64,000 nucleotides of DNA from Fictibacillus enclensis (GTDB lineage Bacteria > Bacillota > Bacilli > Bacillales > Fictibacillaceae), in contig NZ_KQ758619.1 in NCBI RefSeq assembly GCF_001457035.1, positions 434,001 to 498,000 of the forward strand, in the 5' to 3' direction. Positions 8,739 to 17,031 of the stretch are shown here, piece after piece. Both the position numbers and the translations under genes were made by a program. Position 1 is the stretch's first letter, and each line of letters starts with the position of its first letter. The notes under the pieces were generated by a model, which was given only the letters and a program-made list of their open reading frames with translations, was not told the DNA's origin and did no database searches.

Positions 8739-9760
8739 GAGTTGGATCTCGCTTTGGCGGTTGATTCCCGCACAATTAATTCTGCCGGAAGGAGCAGTTC
8801 GATGATCGGCTCGTTACGGTGCTGCATGCGCCAGGTAAGCTGCTCGACCGCTTTACGGCCGTACAGATCAAGGTCGATGTTCATCGTTGTGATTTTAGGG
8901 GTGGTCAGCCGGGAGAGCATACCGTTGTCAAAACTAACCACGGACGCCGCGTCAGGAACCGAGATGCCGTGCTGCTGCAGGGCGGACCGGACGAAAAAGC
9001 CAAATCCGTCATTGACGCAGAACCAGGCGGTCGGCCACACATCGAGCCCCTGCAAGAGCCCATTCACATCTCGTTCATCTTCTTCTATTGCACTAAATAC
9101 AAACTCATCCTTCCGCTCGATCCCATGCTCGGCGAGTGCTAGATCATAGCCTTCCAACCGTTCCTGGTAGCTCGGGGAGAGCTTCGCATTTCCGACATAC
9201 GCGATATCCCGGTGGCCAAGCTCAAGCAAGTGTTTGACCGCAGTATAGGCACCGAACCGGTTGTTCGTTAAAATGGCGTCCGCATGAATGAGCGGGTGGT
9301 GATGGTCGATCATGACCGTCGGGATACCGGTCGCGATCACCGCGTTCGTGTACTCGTTGCTGATGTGGGAAAGAATAAGCACGCCATCCACTTTACCTTC
9401 AGCGATAAAGGACGGAAGCACGAGATTGCCCCGTGACCCGGTATTCACCGACTGAATGAGCAGGTTCATGCCGCGTGCTGTCACTTCTTTTTCAATGCTC
9501 AGGTAGATTTCGCCGAAAAAGCTTTTCAGCGAAAAAGCATAATCCGAGGCGATCAATCCGATATTGCCGGTACCCCGGCTGACGGGATCAATCGAGAGGG
9601 TATTCTTTCTCACTCGATAGCCCAGCTCCTGAGCTTTTTGTTCAATTCGTTTCCGGGTGGCGTCACTTACGCCCGGCTTTCCGGACAGAGCCTGGGAAAC
9701 GGAGTTTTTCGATATATTCAATGCATCAGCGATATCCTGCATGGATATTTTTTTTGCCAT
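8735..9760 (-). CDS. LacI/GalR-family transcriptional regulator of the GH130 locus
   Basis: A 341-residue regulator. The N-terminal HTH and hinge (residues about 5-60: MQDIADALNISKNSVSQALSG, then the hinge YRVRKNTLSI) are followed by a periplasmic-binding-protein-like effector domain. It is transcribed divergently from the sugar importer at 10065, with 300 bp between starts containing a palindromic operator candidate, a promoter and a cre site. By family and position it should repress both arms until a sugar effector binds. Translational overlap with the kinase-like gene makes a two- or three-gene minus-strand operon with the secreted protein. Confidence 0.92.
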   Translation of the reverse strand: MAKKISMQDIADALNISKNSVSQALSGKPGVSDATRKRIEQKAQELGYRVRKNTLSIDPVSRGTGNIGLIASDYAFSLKSFFGEIYLSIEKEVTARGMNLLIQSVNTGSRGNLVLPSFIAEGKVDGVLILSHISNEYTNAVIATGIPTVMIDHHHPLIHADAILTNNRFGAYTAVKHLLELGHRDIAYVGNAKLSPSYQERLEGYDLALAEHGIERKDEFVFSAIEEDERDVNGLLQGLDVWPTAWFCVNDGFGFFVRSALQQHGISVPDAASVVSFDNGMLSRLTTPKITTMNIDLDLYGRKAVEQLTWRMQHRNEPIIELLLPAELIVRESTAKARSNS

Positions 9761-9799
9761 AGGGTCTCAAACCTTTCAACAGATAATGACAATCATTAA

Positions 9800-9815
9800 T
9801 TTGTCACGTTACAAA
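9800..9815. promoter_or_regulatory. Candidate LacI-family operator between the divergent arms
   Basis: TTTGTCACGTTACAAA is an almost perfect 16-bp palindrome with a central CG, the usual build of LacI-family operators; only one symmetric pair is mismatched. It sits 40 bp upstream of the regulator start. An inverted half-copy (GTGACAAA, 9953-9960) lies on the other side of the plus-strand promoter, which would allow looping or a second weak site. Confidence 0.6.
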
Positions 9816-9891
9816 ATAATCATAACCTAACTGAGGCAATTGGTAAACAACCACTCATAAAAATCATCTTAAAGACTTATGCGAAAAAAAG

Positions 9892-9920
9892 TTGACAGAA
9901 CTTTTGTAATCATGTAAAAC
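9892..9920 (+). promoter_or_regulatory. SigA-type promoter for the sugar-importer/GH130 operon
   Basis: The -35 box TTGACA (9892-9897) is perfect. After a 17-bp spacer comes TAAAAC (9915-9920), a moderate -10 box. It is the only good plus-strand promoter between the regulator and the importer, leaving a leader of about 135 bases. Confidence 0.55.
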
Positions 9921-10026
9921 TGTAATTGTAAGGTTATTAATCACATTACAAAGTGACAAATAGAATAAAATGTAATGTTTTTCGGCAAGGAAAAGGAAGG
10001 GCGCTGGATTTTTTTCTACTATTGAA

Positions 10027-10040
10027 TGATAGCGCTATCA
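10027..10040. promoter_or_regulatory. CcpA cre site in the leader of the importer operon
   Basis: TGATAGCGCTATCA is a perfect 14-bp palindrome and fits the cre consensus TGWNANCGNTNWCA at every position. It lies downstream of the predicted promoter and 25 bp before the start codon, the position of a roadblock-type repression site. A LacI-family operator is an alternative reading. Confidence 0.65.
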
Positions 10041-10064
10041 AAAAACGTATTGGGGGATATTGTG

Positions 10065-11390
10065 ATGAAAATGAAAAAGGCAGCATCACTATTGCTTGGA
10101 GCGTCAGTATTGGCTGGTTCACTTGCGGGCTGTTCAACCGGAAACCCGGCGAGCGAGGATTCGACGTCCAAGAACGGAACGACCACGATTGAATTCTGGG
10201 CTGCGCCAAACCCGCCACAGCAAGCTTATTGGAAAGAAACTGCTAAAGCGTTTGAAAAGGATCACCCGAAAATCAAGATCAAGGTGAGCCCGATTAAGGA
10301 AAGCCCTACATCTGAAGCGAGCATCCAGTCCGCCATCGCGGGTAAGGAAGCGCCAACTATGTCGGAAAACATTAACCGCGGATTTGCCGCCCAGCTGGCA
10401 GAAAGTAAAGCGATCGAGCCGCTGAACAAGATGGAAGGATACGACGATATCCTGAAGTCACGGAGCATGAGTGACACCATCAAAGGCTGGAAGTTCTCTG
10501 ACGGCAACCAGTACGTCCTGCCAATCTACTCCAATGCAATGCTGTTTGGCTGGAGACTCGATATCCTGAAGAAACTCGGCTACAACGAGCCGCCAAAAAC
10601 ATACAGTGAAGTGCTTGATGTAACCAAGAAACTAAAAGCAAAATACCCGGACAAATACTTGTGGGCAAAACCTGACCTTGCGGACCCAACCGCATGGAAG
10701 CGCTGGTTTGACTTCTTCATGCTATATGACGCAGCATCCGGCGGCAACAAGTTCATCGAAGGCAACAAGCTCGTAGCAGACGATAAAGCCGGTGTGGACG
10801 TCCTGAACTTCATGGACAACATCCGCAAGGAAAAAGGAATTCTGACCAAGCAATCCAAGGATCCGTTTGAAACCGGTCTTGGCATCTTTACCGACATCGG
10901 ACCATGGACCCTTCAATACTGGGCAGAGAAATTCCCTGAAATGAAATACAACAAAACCTTTGCATTCTCTACGCCTCCGGTTCCGGATGGCACCGAAACA
11001 AAAAATGTATCCACATTTGCAGATACAAAAGGCATTGTGATCTATTCCTCCGCTCCTGAAAATGAGAAAAAAGCAGCGATGGAATTCATCAAGTGGGTCT
11101 ATTCAAAACCTGAAAATGATGTGAAGTGGATGGAGAAAACGAACCTTCCGCCAGCACGTGACGATTTGGCAACGAACGATGCGTTCAAAGCGATCTATGA
11201 GAAGAATCCTGCGCTGAAGCCGTATGCCGAAGCGATTCCGAACGCCGTGCCGTCCATTGATAATGCGAAATACAATGAGCTTCAAACGTACATTGGCCAA
11301 TATGCCGTCAACCCAGTCGTTAAAGGGGAAGTACAGCCGAAGAAAGGCTGGGAAAAGATGAAAGAGGCCATTGAGGGGGATCTCAAGTAA
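10065..11390 (+). CDS. Sugar ABC transporter substrate-binding lipoprotein
   Basis: A protein of 441 residues. The start at 10065 has GGGGGAT just upstream; an earlier in-frame ATG overlaps the cre palindrome and lacks an RBS. The lipobox LAGSLAGC places the lipidated Cys near residue 24. The mature part is a CUT1-type solute-binding protein (TTIEFWAAPNPPQQAYW, then FEKDHPKIKIKV). It overlaps the first permease start by one base (TAATG). Ligand inferred from context: an oligosaccharide that the cytoplasmic GH130 enzyme then cleaves. Confidence 0.93.
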   Translation: MKMKKAASLLLGASVLAGSLAGCSTGNPASEDSTSKNGTTTIEFWAAPNPPQQAYWKETAKAFEKDHPKIKIKVSPIKESPTSEASIQSAIAGKEAPTMSENINRGFAAQLAESKAIEPLNKMEGYDDILKSRSMSDTIKGWKFSDGNQYVLPIYSNAMLFGWRLDILKKLGYNEPPKTYSEVLDVTKKLKAKYPDKYLWAKPDLADPTAWKRWFDFFMLYDAASGGNKFIEGNKLVADDKAGVDVLNFMDNIRKEKGILTKQSKDPFETGLGIFTDIGPWTLQYWAEKFPEMKYNKTFAFSTPPVPDGTETKNVSTFADTKGIVIYSSAPENEKKAAMEFIKWVYSKPENDVKWMEKTNLPPARDDLATNDAFKAIYEKNPALKPYAEAIPNAVPSIDNAKYNELQTYIGQYAVNPVVKGEVQPKKGWEKMKEAIEGDLK

Positions 11391-12271
11391 TGAGAGCCAA
11401 AAATAACAACGGGATGGGCTGGCTATTTGCCAGTCCTTACCTTTTATACGGGCTGATCTTCTTTCTCATTCCGCTCGGCTGGTCGTTCTATCTTTCGATC
11501 ACCGACTGGAACCTGATCGCCCCGGTATTTCATCATGTTGGGATTGACAACTTTATCAAGGCACTGAAAAGTCCAGGCGTCCATGCGGCCTTTTTTGTCA
11601 CCTTCAAATTCATGATCGTGTTCGTGCCGATGGTTATCGCGTCATCATTAATCGTGGCACTTGTCGTTCACGGCCTGCCGCGCTTCAAAGGCTTGTTCCT
11701 GATCGGCTTCTTCCTGCCGTATCTCGCATCCGGCGTTGTATCGTCCTTTATCGTGAAAGGATTTCTTTCCTACAACAGCCCGGTGAACACCTTCCTAAGA
11801 GGACAGTTAGGACTCGACATCAACTGGCTCGGCACACCATTGTCGGCCTTGCTTCTTGTGGCGGTCATTATCGCCTGGAAGTTTACCGGCTATTACGCGC
11901 TCATTTTAACGTCGGGCTTTGAATCCATCAACCAGGAAATTTACGAAGCGGCTGCCATTGACGGCGTAAACGGCTGGCAGCGCTTTTGGAGAATTACCCT
12001 GCCGCTGCTGTATCCGGCATTGTTCACAACTCTGATCCTTTCGATCGGCGTGACCTTCGGGATCTTTACCGAGGTGTACCAGCTGACAGGCGGTGGACCC
12101 AACTTTGGGACCAACACATGGCAGATGGAGATCTACAAGCAGGCGTTCCAGAACCTGTCCGCCGGCTATGCTTCTGCCGTTGCCTTGATCGCATCGGTCG
12201 TAACGTTCATCTCGATTTTTATCATTCGAAAATTCTTGGAAATGTGGGGGAAACGAAATGGTTGGACATAA
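11390..12271 (+). CDS. Sugar ABC transporter permease, first
   Basis: A 293-residue CUT1 permease with six hydrophobic segments; the first is at about residues 9-33 (LFASPYLLYGLIFFLIPLGW). The EAA loop is near residue 185-205 (EAAAIDGVNGWQRFWR). Its start overlaps the binding-protein stop, and it overlaps the next permease by 14 bp, so the three are tightly coupled. It contributes half of the membrane channel. Confidence 0.93.
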   Translation: MRAKNNNGMGWLFASPYLLYGLIFFLIPLGWSFYLSITDWNLIAPVFHHVGIDNFIKALKSPGVHAAFFVTFKFMIVFVPMVIASSLIVALVVHGLPRFKGLFLIGFFLPYLASGVVSSFIVKGFLSYNSPVNTFLRGQLGLDINWLGTPLSALLLVAVIIAWKFTGYYALILTSGFESINQEIYEAAAIDGVNGWQRFWRITLPLLYPALFTTLILSIGVTFGIFTEVYQLTGGGPNFGTNTWQMEIYKQAFQNLSAGYASAVALIASVVTFISIFIIRKFLEMWGKRNGWT

Positions 12272-13088
12272 GAAAAAATCACTCACCATCCGCTATATTA
12301 TCGCGTTCCTTCTGCTTTTGCTTATGGTGTTTCCGTACCTGTACATGGTGCTCAACTCGTTTGCGGACTGGAGCCAGGTGGACCGCAAGCTGATTCCGAC
12401 GAGCTTTACGCTTCATTCGTATGAATGGCTGCTCGGCGGCGGGCAATCTGCCGAACCGCGTCCGTGGATCCGGGCCTTCTTCAACAGCCTGATCGTCTCA
12501 TCCGGTTCAACCATTTTAATGATGGTTACCGGTGTGGTCGTGGCTTATGCGCTTGCCAAGCTGCAGTTCCGCGGCCGCAACTTCCTGAACAACGCCATCC
12601 TGTTTCAGATGTTTTTCCCGGCGATCATCCTGCTTGTGCCGACGTTCCTCATCATCCAGAGACTCGGTATGTATGACTCCTACTGGGGGATGATTCTTCC
12701 GAAAGCACTGAGCTTGTGGGCGGTCTTCATGTACACGAACTTCTTCCGGGCGATTCCGGACACGTTTATTGAAGCGGCAAAACTGGACGGGGCATCCGAC
12801 TGGCAGATCATCTTCCGGATCATTCTGCCGATGTCCAAATCCATCACGATCGTCGTTTTCCTGTTCTTGTTCATGGAACGCTGGACCGAGCTCCTGTGGG
12901 ATATGATTGTCGTCAAAAGTGACAACATGCTGACCCTAAACGTGCTCCTGTCCCAGATGTTCGGCCCGTACGGCGGTTATCCGGGACCGATGTATGCGGC
13001 ATCCGTGATCCTGACCGTGCCGATCATCATTCTATTCCTGTTCTTTGCCAAACAGTTTAAGGAAGGTATGCAATTTACACTGAAATAA
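12258..13088 (+). CDS. Sugar ABC transporter permease, second
   Basis: A 276-residue CUT1 permease. The first membrane segment is at residues about 11-32 (YIIAFLLLLLMVFPYLYMVL). The EAA loop is at about residues 171-190 (EAAKLDGASDWQIIFR). It partners the preceding permease. No ATP-binding gene follows; the next gene is a DUF1861 protein, so energy must come from an ATPase encoded elsewhere. Confidence 0.93.
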   Translation: MVGHKKKSLTIRYIIAFLLLLLMVFPYLYMVLNSFADWSQVDRKLIPTSFTLHSYEWLLGGGQSAEPRPWIRAFFNSLIVSSGSTILMMVTGVVVAYALAKLQFRGRNFLNNAILFQMFFPAIILLVPTFLIIQRLGMYDSYWGMILPKALSLWAVFMYTNFFRAIPDTFIEAAKLDGASDWQIIFRIILPMSKSITIVVFLFLFMERWTELLWDMIVVKSDNMLTLNVLLSQMFGPYGGYPGPMYAASVILTVPIIILFLFFAKQFKEGMQFTLK

Positions 13089-13102
13089 GGAGGGCAAACC
13101 CT

Positions 13103-14044
13103 TTGAAACTAACAAAATCTGATGTTAAAACGTGCAGCGGGCTGCTGAACCAATACAAGAAAAAAGACAAGCCGGGTCTGCCGGAAAAGCTTATTTTTGA
13201 AGGTGTAGGAAACCATGACGTCTACAACATCACAGCACCATTTGAAGATAACGGTCAGCTTGTAATCGCCGGTAGGGTGGAAGCCCGGGACAGCGAGCAA
13301 TCCGAGGTTCATTTCTTCATTCAATCCGGAGAGGTTTGGATGCCAAGAGAAGGCGCTCCGGTCCTGAAGCTGCAGGATCCGTTTTTTACCCATATCGCAG
13401 GCGAGCTTGTTTTGGGCGGTGTGCAGACCTTTCCGCATCCGACCATTGAAAATGCCCTTGGCTGGCGCACCGTTTTTTATAAAGGCAGCAACATCAACGA
13501 CCTGAAAGAATTCTTCAAAGGTCCGGACGGCATGAAGGACCTCCGGATTGCTGAGCTTCTCAACGGCTCAATCGCCATCTTCACACGGCCGCAGGGCGAA
13601 AAAGGCGGCAGAGGGAAGATCGGGTTAACGACCGTTCCTTCGCTCGATGATTTGTCCATTGAAGTGATCGACCATGCGCCATTGCTGGAAAATCAGTTTA
13701 TTGACGAAGAATGGGGAGGGGCGAACGAGCTTCATGTCCTCTCCAGCGGGCTGATCGGTGTGCTTGGCCATATCGCTAGCTTTGATAAGCAGGGCGACCG
13801 GCATTACTATCCAATGCGCTTTATTGTGGATCCGAAAACCGGTGAGCATTCGGACATCGAGCTGATCGCTGTACGAAATGACTTTCTGCCGGGAGAAACG
13901 AAGCGTCCCGACCTGGTCGATGTGGTGTTCAGCGGCGGATTGGTGCGAAAAGACGATGGAACAGCTGATCTGTATGCGGGCATCTCGGACGCCGAGGCCC
14001 ATAAACTGACGATTCAAGATCCGTTCCTACCCTATGAGAGATAA
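13103..14044 (+). CDS. DUF1861 family protein
   Basis: This 313-residue soluble protein starts at a TTG preceded by AAGGAGGG. It matches the DUF1861 family from memory of its pattern: an N-terminal FEGVGNHDVYNITAPF, then GGVQTFPHP, RIAELLNGSIAIFTRPQGEKGGRGKIG, EEWGGANELHVLSSGLIGVLGH, and a C-terminal DLYAGISDAEAHK. The repeated beta-strand blocks recall the five-bladed propellers of GH43/GH130-type enzymes. It lies between the importer and a GH130 gene in one operon, so it is probably a cytoplasmic partner enzyme acting on a mannose-containing sugar. No biochemical role can be stated from sequence. Confidence 0.8.
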   Translation: MKLTKSDVKTCSGLLNQYKKKDKPGLPEKLIFEGVGNHDVYNITAPFEDNGQLVIAGRVEARDSEQSEVHFFIQSGEVWMPREGAPVLKLQDPFFTHIAGELVLGGVQTFPHPTIENALGWRTVFYKGSNINDLKEFFKGPDGMKDLRIAELLNGSIAIFTRPQGEKGGRGKIGLTTVPSLDDLSIEVIDHAPLLENQFIDEEWGGANELHVLSSGLIGVLGHIASFDKQGDRHYYPMRFIVDPKTGEHSDIELIAVRNDFLPGETKRPDLVDVVFSGGLVRKDDGTADLYAGISDAEAHKLTIQDPFLPYER

Positions 14045-14056
14045 GGAGACTGCAGC

Positions 14057-15115
14057 ATGAACGTAAATCGATATGAAGAGAACCCCTTAGTAACACCTGG
14101 TGATGTTAAACCTCACCGTGATGATTTTGAAGTAATTGGCGCGTTTAACGCGGGTATCGCCCGATACAAGGATGAAGTCATCATGCTGCTTCGCGTGGCA
14201 GAGCGTCCGGTGAGTGACGATCCTACTATTGTGAAAGCGCCCGTTTTTAATACGGAAAAAAATGAACTTGAAATCCTGGAGTTCGATACATCTGATGAAA
14301 AATACGATTTTGACGATCCGCGTACGATTCGGAAAAGCGATGACCTGAGCCGGTTTGCGTATCTTACGTCGTTATCGTATACACGAATTGCCCGAAGCAA
14401 AGACGGCCGCAACTTTACGATCGATCCTGAGCCATTCTATTATCCTAGCAATGAGCTGGAGTCCTTTGGCATTGAGGATCCGCGCATCACGCAGATCGGC
14501 GACACGTACTATATCTACTTCAGTGCGGTTTCACCGGTTGGTGTGGGAGAGTCGATGATTTCGACAAAAGACTTTCAAACCATCGAGCATCATGGCATGA
14601 TCTTTGCGCCGGAAAACAAGGACGTGCTTATTTTCCCGGAAAAAGTGAACGGCAAATACTACGCGCTTCACCGTCCGGTACCCAAAAGCACGGGCGCACC
14701 GGAAATCTGGATCGCTGAATCTCCTGACCTTTTGCACTGGGGAAATCACAAATATCTACTAGGATTGCGCGACGGCAAGTGGGATGACGGCCGTATCGGC
14801 GGGGGAGCTGTACCGATCAAGACGGATAAAGGCTGGCTAGAACTGTACCACGGGGCTAGCAAGGACAACCGCTACTGCATGGGTGCAGTACTCCTTGATC
14901 TGAACGACCCAACCAAGGTTATTGCCCGCTCGGAAAATCCAATCCTTGAGCCCGAAGCAGACTATGAAGTCAACGGCTTCTTCGGAAATGTCGTATTCTC
15001 ATGCGGGGCATTGGTTGAGGGAGACACAGTGAGAATGTATTACGGTGTGTCGGATACATCGATGGCATGTGCGGAATTGAGCTTGAGCGAGATTTTGGAC
15101 TCATTAACTTCATGA
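14057..15115 (+). CDS. GH130 family beta-mannoside phosphorylase or mannosidase
   Basis: A 352-residue five-bladed propeller enzyme with no signal peptide. GH130 marks are the early NPLVTPGDVKPHRDDFEVIGAFNAG, the FGIEDPRIT segment around residues 137-146 with the catalytic-region Asp, and the late ENPILEPEADYE/GFFGNVVFSCG. GH130 enzymes cleave beta-1,2- or beta-1,4-mannosides, most by phosphorolysis giving mannose 1-phosphate. The subfamily, and so hydrolysis versus phosphorolysis, cannot be decided by eye. It is the last gene of the operon, with an AAGGAG-type RBS and a terminator behind. Confidence 0.88.
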   Translation: MNVNRYEENPLVTPGDVKPHRDDFEVIGAFNAGIARYKDEVIMLLRVAERPVSDDPTIVKAPVFNTEKNELEILEFDTSDEKYDFDDPRTIRKSDDLSRFAYLTSLSYTRIARSKDGRNFTIDPEPFYYPSNELESFGIEDPRITQIGDTYYIYFSAVSPVGVGESMISTKDFQTIEHHGMIFAPENKDVLIFPEKVNGKYYALHRPVPKSTGAPEIWIAESPDLLHWGNHKYLLGLRDGKWDDGRIGGGAVPIKTDKGWLELYHGASKDNRYCMGAVLLDLNDPTKVIARSENPILEPEADYEVNGFFGNVVFSCGALVEGDTVRMYYGVSDTSMACAELSLSEILDSLTS

Positions 15116-15133
15116 GTTGAAGCATAAAAGACG

Positions 15134-15164
15134 GAACGGCCCTCTGATCAGGGCTGTTCTTTTT
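15134..15164 (+). terminator. Terminator of the importer/DUF1861/GH130 operon
   Basis: The stem GAACGGCCCT-CTGATC-AGGGCTGTTC with a G-T wobble is followed by TTTTT. It lies 19 bp after the GH130 stop. Confidence 0.88.
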
Positions 15165-15165
15165 A

Positions 15166-15559
15166 GAATTTGCTCCCTATCTTACGACTGATCGAGTCGT
15201 AATCAAAAGTAAAAAAGGAACATACATACTTTTCACCAACGTTGGCGGCATAAAAGGTCAAATCTTATCGTTTATGGCTGCATAGTAGAGGTTTTGCGGC
15301 GGAGGACTAATGGAAAGCAAGAAGAAGAGTGCAGATTGACCTGCACTCTTCTTTTTGAGCGGTTTTTTCGCTTCCACAATTTAACTTACTCTCAAAAAGC
15401 CCTCTTTTATTCTCAAATGGTTTATGCCTATTGGATTTCGATAAATTTCGCTACAATCTTTTGCCGTTATAATAAAGCAATAAACTTCTCGCCTGGTCGT
15501 TATATGGGATTTGCATTGTTGGATTGTTTTCAGTTAATATCTTCTTTTAGTTAGAGAGG
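15166..15559. other. Gene-poor spacer with an inverted repeat
   Basis: No convincing gene. It holds the inverted repeat TTACGACT-GATCG-AGTCGTAA (about 15182-15202) and a strong terminator (listed separately) that ends no visible gene. An 86-codon frame starting at 15294 runs through that terminator hairpin, has no RBS and looks random. Confidence 0.5.
15323..15356 (+). terminator. Strong orphan terminator
   Basis: A 12-bp perfect stem (AGAAGAGTGCAG / CTGCACTCTTCT, 6-nt loop) followed by TTTT. No plus-strand gene lies directly in front. The core GAGTGCAG...CTGCACTC recurs at 22.01 kb, and a related GAGTGC...GCACTC stem at 24.3 kb, suggesting a favoured terminator sequence in this genome. Confidence 0.75.
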
Positions 15560-16342
15560 TTATTGAATCGGTGATAACTTCACGGTTGCTTCGGTTTGAA
15601 TCGTATATTCATCATCCGCTTCAAATGTATAAGATGGGTTTCCGTTGCTGCCGAGAATTGTATTAACCTCCAAACCACCGCTATAATCCCATACTACAAA
15701 GTTGCTTCCGGACCCTACAGGTGTTGCCAAATAGCGGCCGGCCGGAAGATCTTTTCCTACGGTATATTTACCTGCCTGAAGAATCTTCGGTGCGCCTTTC
15801 GCCTTTTGTATCTGTCCAGTTAATGAAGCTAGTTCTCCTTTTTTGCTCTTCACTTCGGATTGAAGATCCTTTAACTTGGCTTTTGCGTCATCCATTTCGC
15901 TGTTAATACTTGATATCTTTTCATCAGCTTTCGTACGAGCGTCTTTAAGCTGCTGCTCAATTTTGGCGCGGCCATTTTTCAATTCAGTGTCCAACGTTCC
16001 TTTTATATCTTTAAGTTGGTCTTTTGTATCCTTTAGTTCATTCTCCACTTGGTCCCGGCTATCTATTAGGGCAACCACTTTCTCTTTTTCCTCTTGCTTT
16101 GATGAAATGTCCTTTTCCAGAGCATCTAACTCTCCTTGTAATTTCTCAGACTCATTTTTCTGTTTGTCTATCTGCTTTTCAAGGGCAATGGAATCCAGCT
16201 TGCGCTCATTAAGGGATATTTTTGCTCCCCATGATCCCCAAACCACACCGATCAGTAGAATAACAATAGCCCCAGCAATAATCCCCGCGACTTTTACTAC
16301 CTTCTTCCACTTTGATGCCGGTTTTGCTCGTTCCAATTCCAT
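15560..16342 (-). CDS. Membrane-anchored coiled-coil protein with C-terminal beta domain
   Basis: A 260-residue protein. Residues 1-14 are basic, residues about 17-38 form a membrane anchor (VAGIIAGAIVILLIGVVWGSWG), and residues about 45-180 are a long Lys/Glu/Asp-rich coiled coil with heptad-like spacing. The last 65 residues form a compact domain beginning LQAGKYTVGKDLPAGRYLATPVG with a later SNFVVWDYSGG. That C-terminal unit recurs in many exported or membrane-tethered Firmicute proteins of unknown function. With an uncleaved N-terminal anchor the coiled coil and domain would face the outside. It is a single gene without operon partners. Function unknown. Confidence 0.75.
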   Translation of the reverse strand: MELERAKPASKWKKVVKVAGIIAGAIVILLIGVVWGSWGAKISLNERKLDSIALEKQIDKQKNESEKLQGELDALEKDISSKQEEKEKVVALIDSRDQVENELKDTKDQLKDIKGTLDTELKNGRAKIEQQLKDARTKADEKISSINSEMDDAKAKLKDLQSEVKSKKGELASLTGQIQKAKGAPKILQAGKYTVGKDLPAGRYLATPVGSGSNFVVWDYSGGLEVNTILGSNGNPSYTFEADDEYTIQTEATVKLSPIQ

Positions 16343-16639
16343 GTAACGACCTCCCGATTTAGCGATTATTTTCTTTGCTGAAGAACAGGTAGTATGTACC
16401 TATGTTATAGTATCGTCATTTTACATAATTTAGGACTTATTCCTAATGAATACATCATCATTTACATCATTAGCAAATAATAGGAAGCCTCCACCAAATA
16501 GCCGATGAGCGTGTTAAGATTGAGGCTTTTTGATGTCTAAAAAACTAAAAAAACCACGCCAGTGCTGATTTTTAAAGGAAGTGGAAAATAGTTGCACGTA
16601 TTATTTCTTCATCCATAGTATATAAATTATAATATTACC

Positions 16640-16668
16640 TTGACAGTCACAGTACTTCATTGCATAAT
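16640..16668 (+). promoter_or_regulatory. SigA promoter of the PadR operon
   Basis: TTGACA (16640-16645), a 17-bp spacer and CATAAT (16663-16668) lie only 20 bp before the PadR gene start, with the RBS (ATGGAGG) directly behind. Such a short leader makes autoregulation by PadR at the promoter plausible. The 346-bp gap upstream holds a weak GCCTC...GAGGC hairpin (about 16480-16530) and no gene. Confidence 0.65.
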
Positions 16669-16688
16669 GCAGATATGGAGGTAATTTT

Positions 16689-17018
16689 ATGAGTGAAAAC
16701 AAGATCACATCCGACCTGCTGCGGGGCCATACCGATACGATGATTTTACGGCTTCTGTCCGAAGCGGATCGGTATGGGTACGAAATTGTGAAGTTGATTG
16801 CTGAACGGTCGGACGGCAATTATGAGTTAAAGGAAGCCACGATGTACTCCAGCCTTCGCCGGCTTGAAGCAGACGGCGATGTGGAGTGGTACTGGGGCGA
16901 TGGATCTCAGGGAGGACGGCGTAAGTATTTTAAGATCACCGAAAAAGGTAAAGAGACTCACGCCAACAATATCAGCAATTGGGAGTATGCCAAACGTGTA
17001 CTCGAAAAATTATTATAA
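16689..17018 (+). CDS. PadR-family transcriptional regulator
   Basis: A 109-residue PadR regulator. The winged-helix region reads LLRGHTDTMILRLLSEADRYGYEIVKLI, then LKEATMYSSLRRLEADGDVEWYW and GGRRKYFKITEKGKE, which is the family signature. PadR repressors of this subfamily control multidrug or lantibiotic exporters and often neighbour a HAAS-domain gene, as here. The gene has its own promoter and is followed 13 bp later by the HAAS-pentapeptide gene and an ABC exporter pair. Confidence 0.93.
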   Translation: MSENKITSDLLRGHTDTMILRLLSEADRYGYEIVKLIAERSDGNYELKEATMYSSLRRLEADGDVEWYWGDGSQGGRRKYFKITEKGKETHANNISNWEYAKRVLEKLL

Positions 17019-17031
17019 GGAGACGTGACGT

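Noticed and set aside
15294-15554. 86-codon plus-strand frame
   Set aside because: It starts without an RBS, crosses a strong terminator hairpin at 15323-15356 and has no protein-like pattern.
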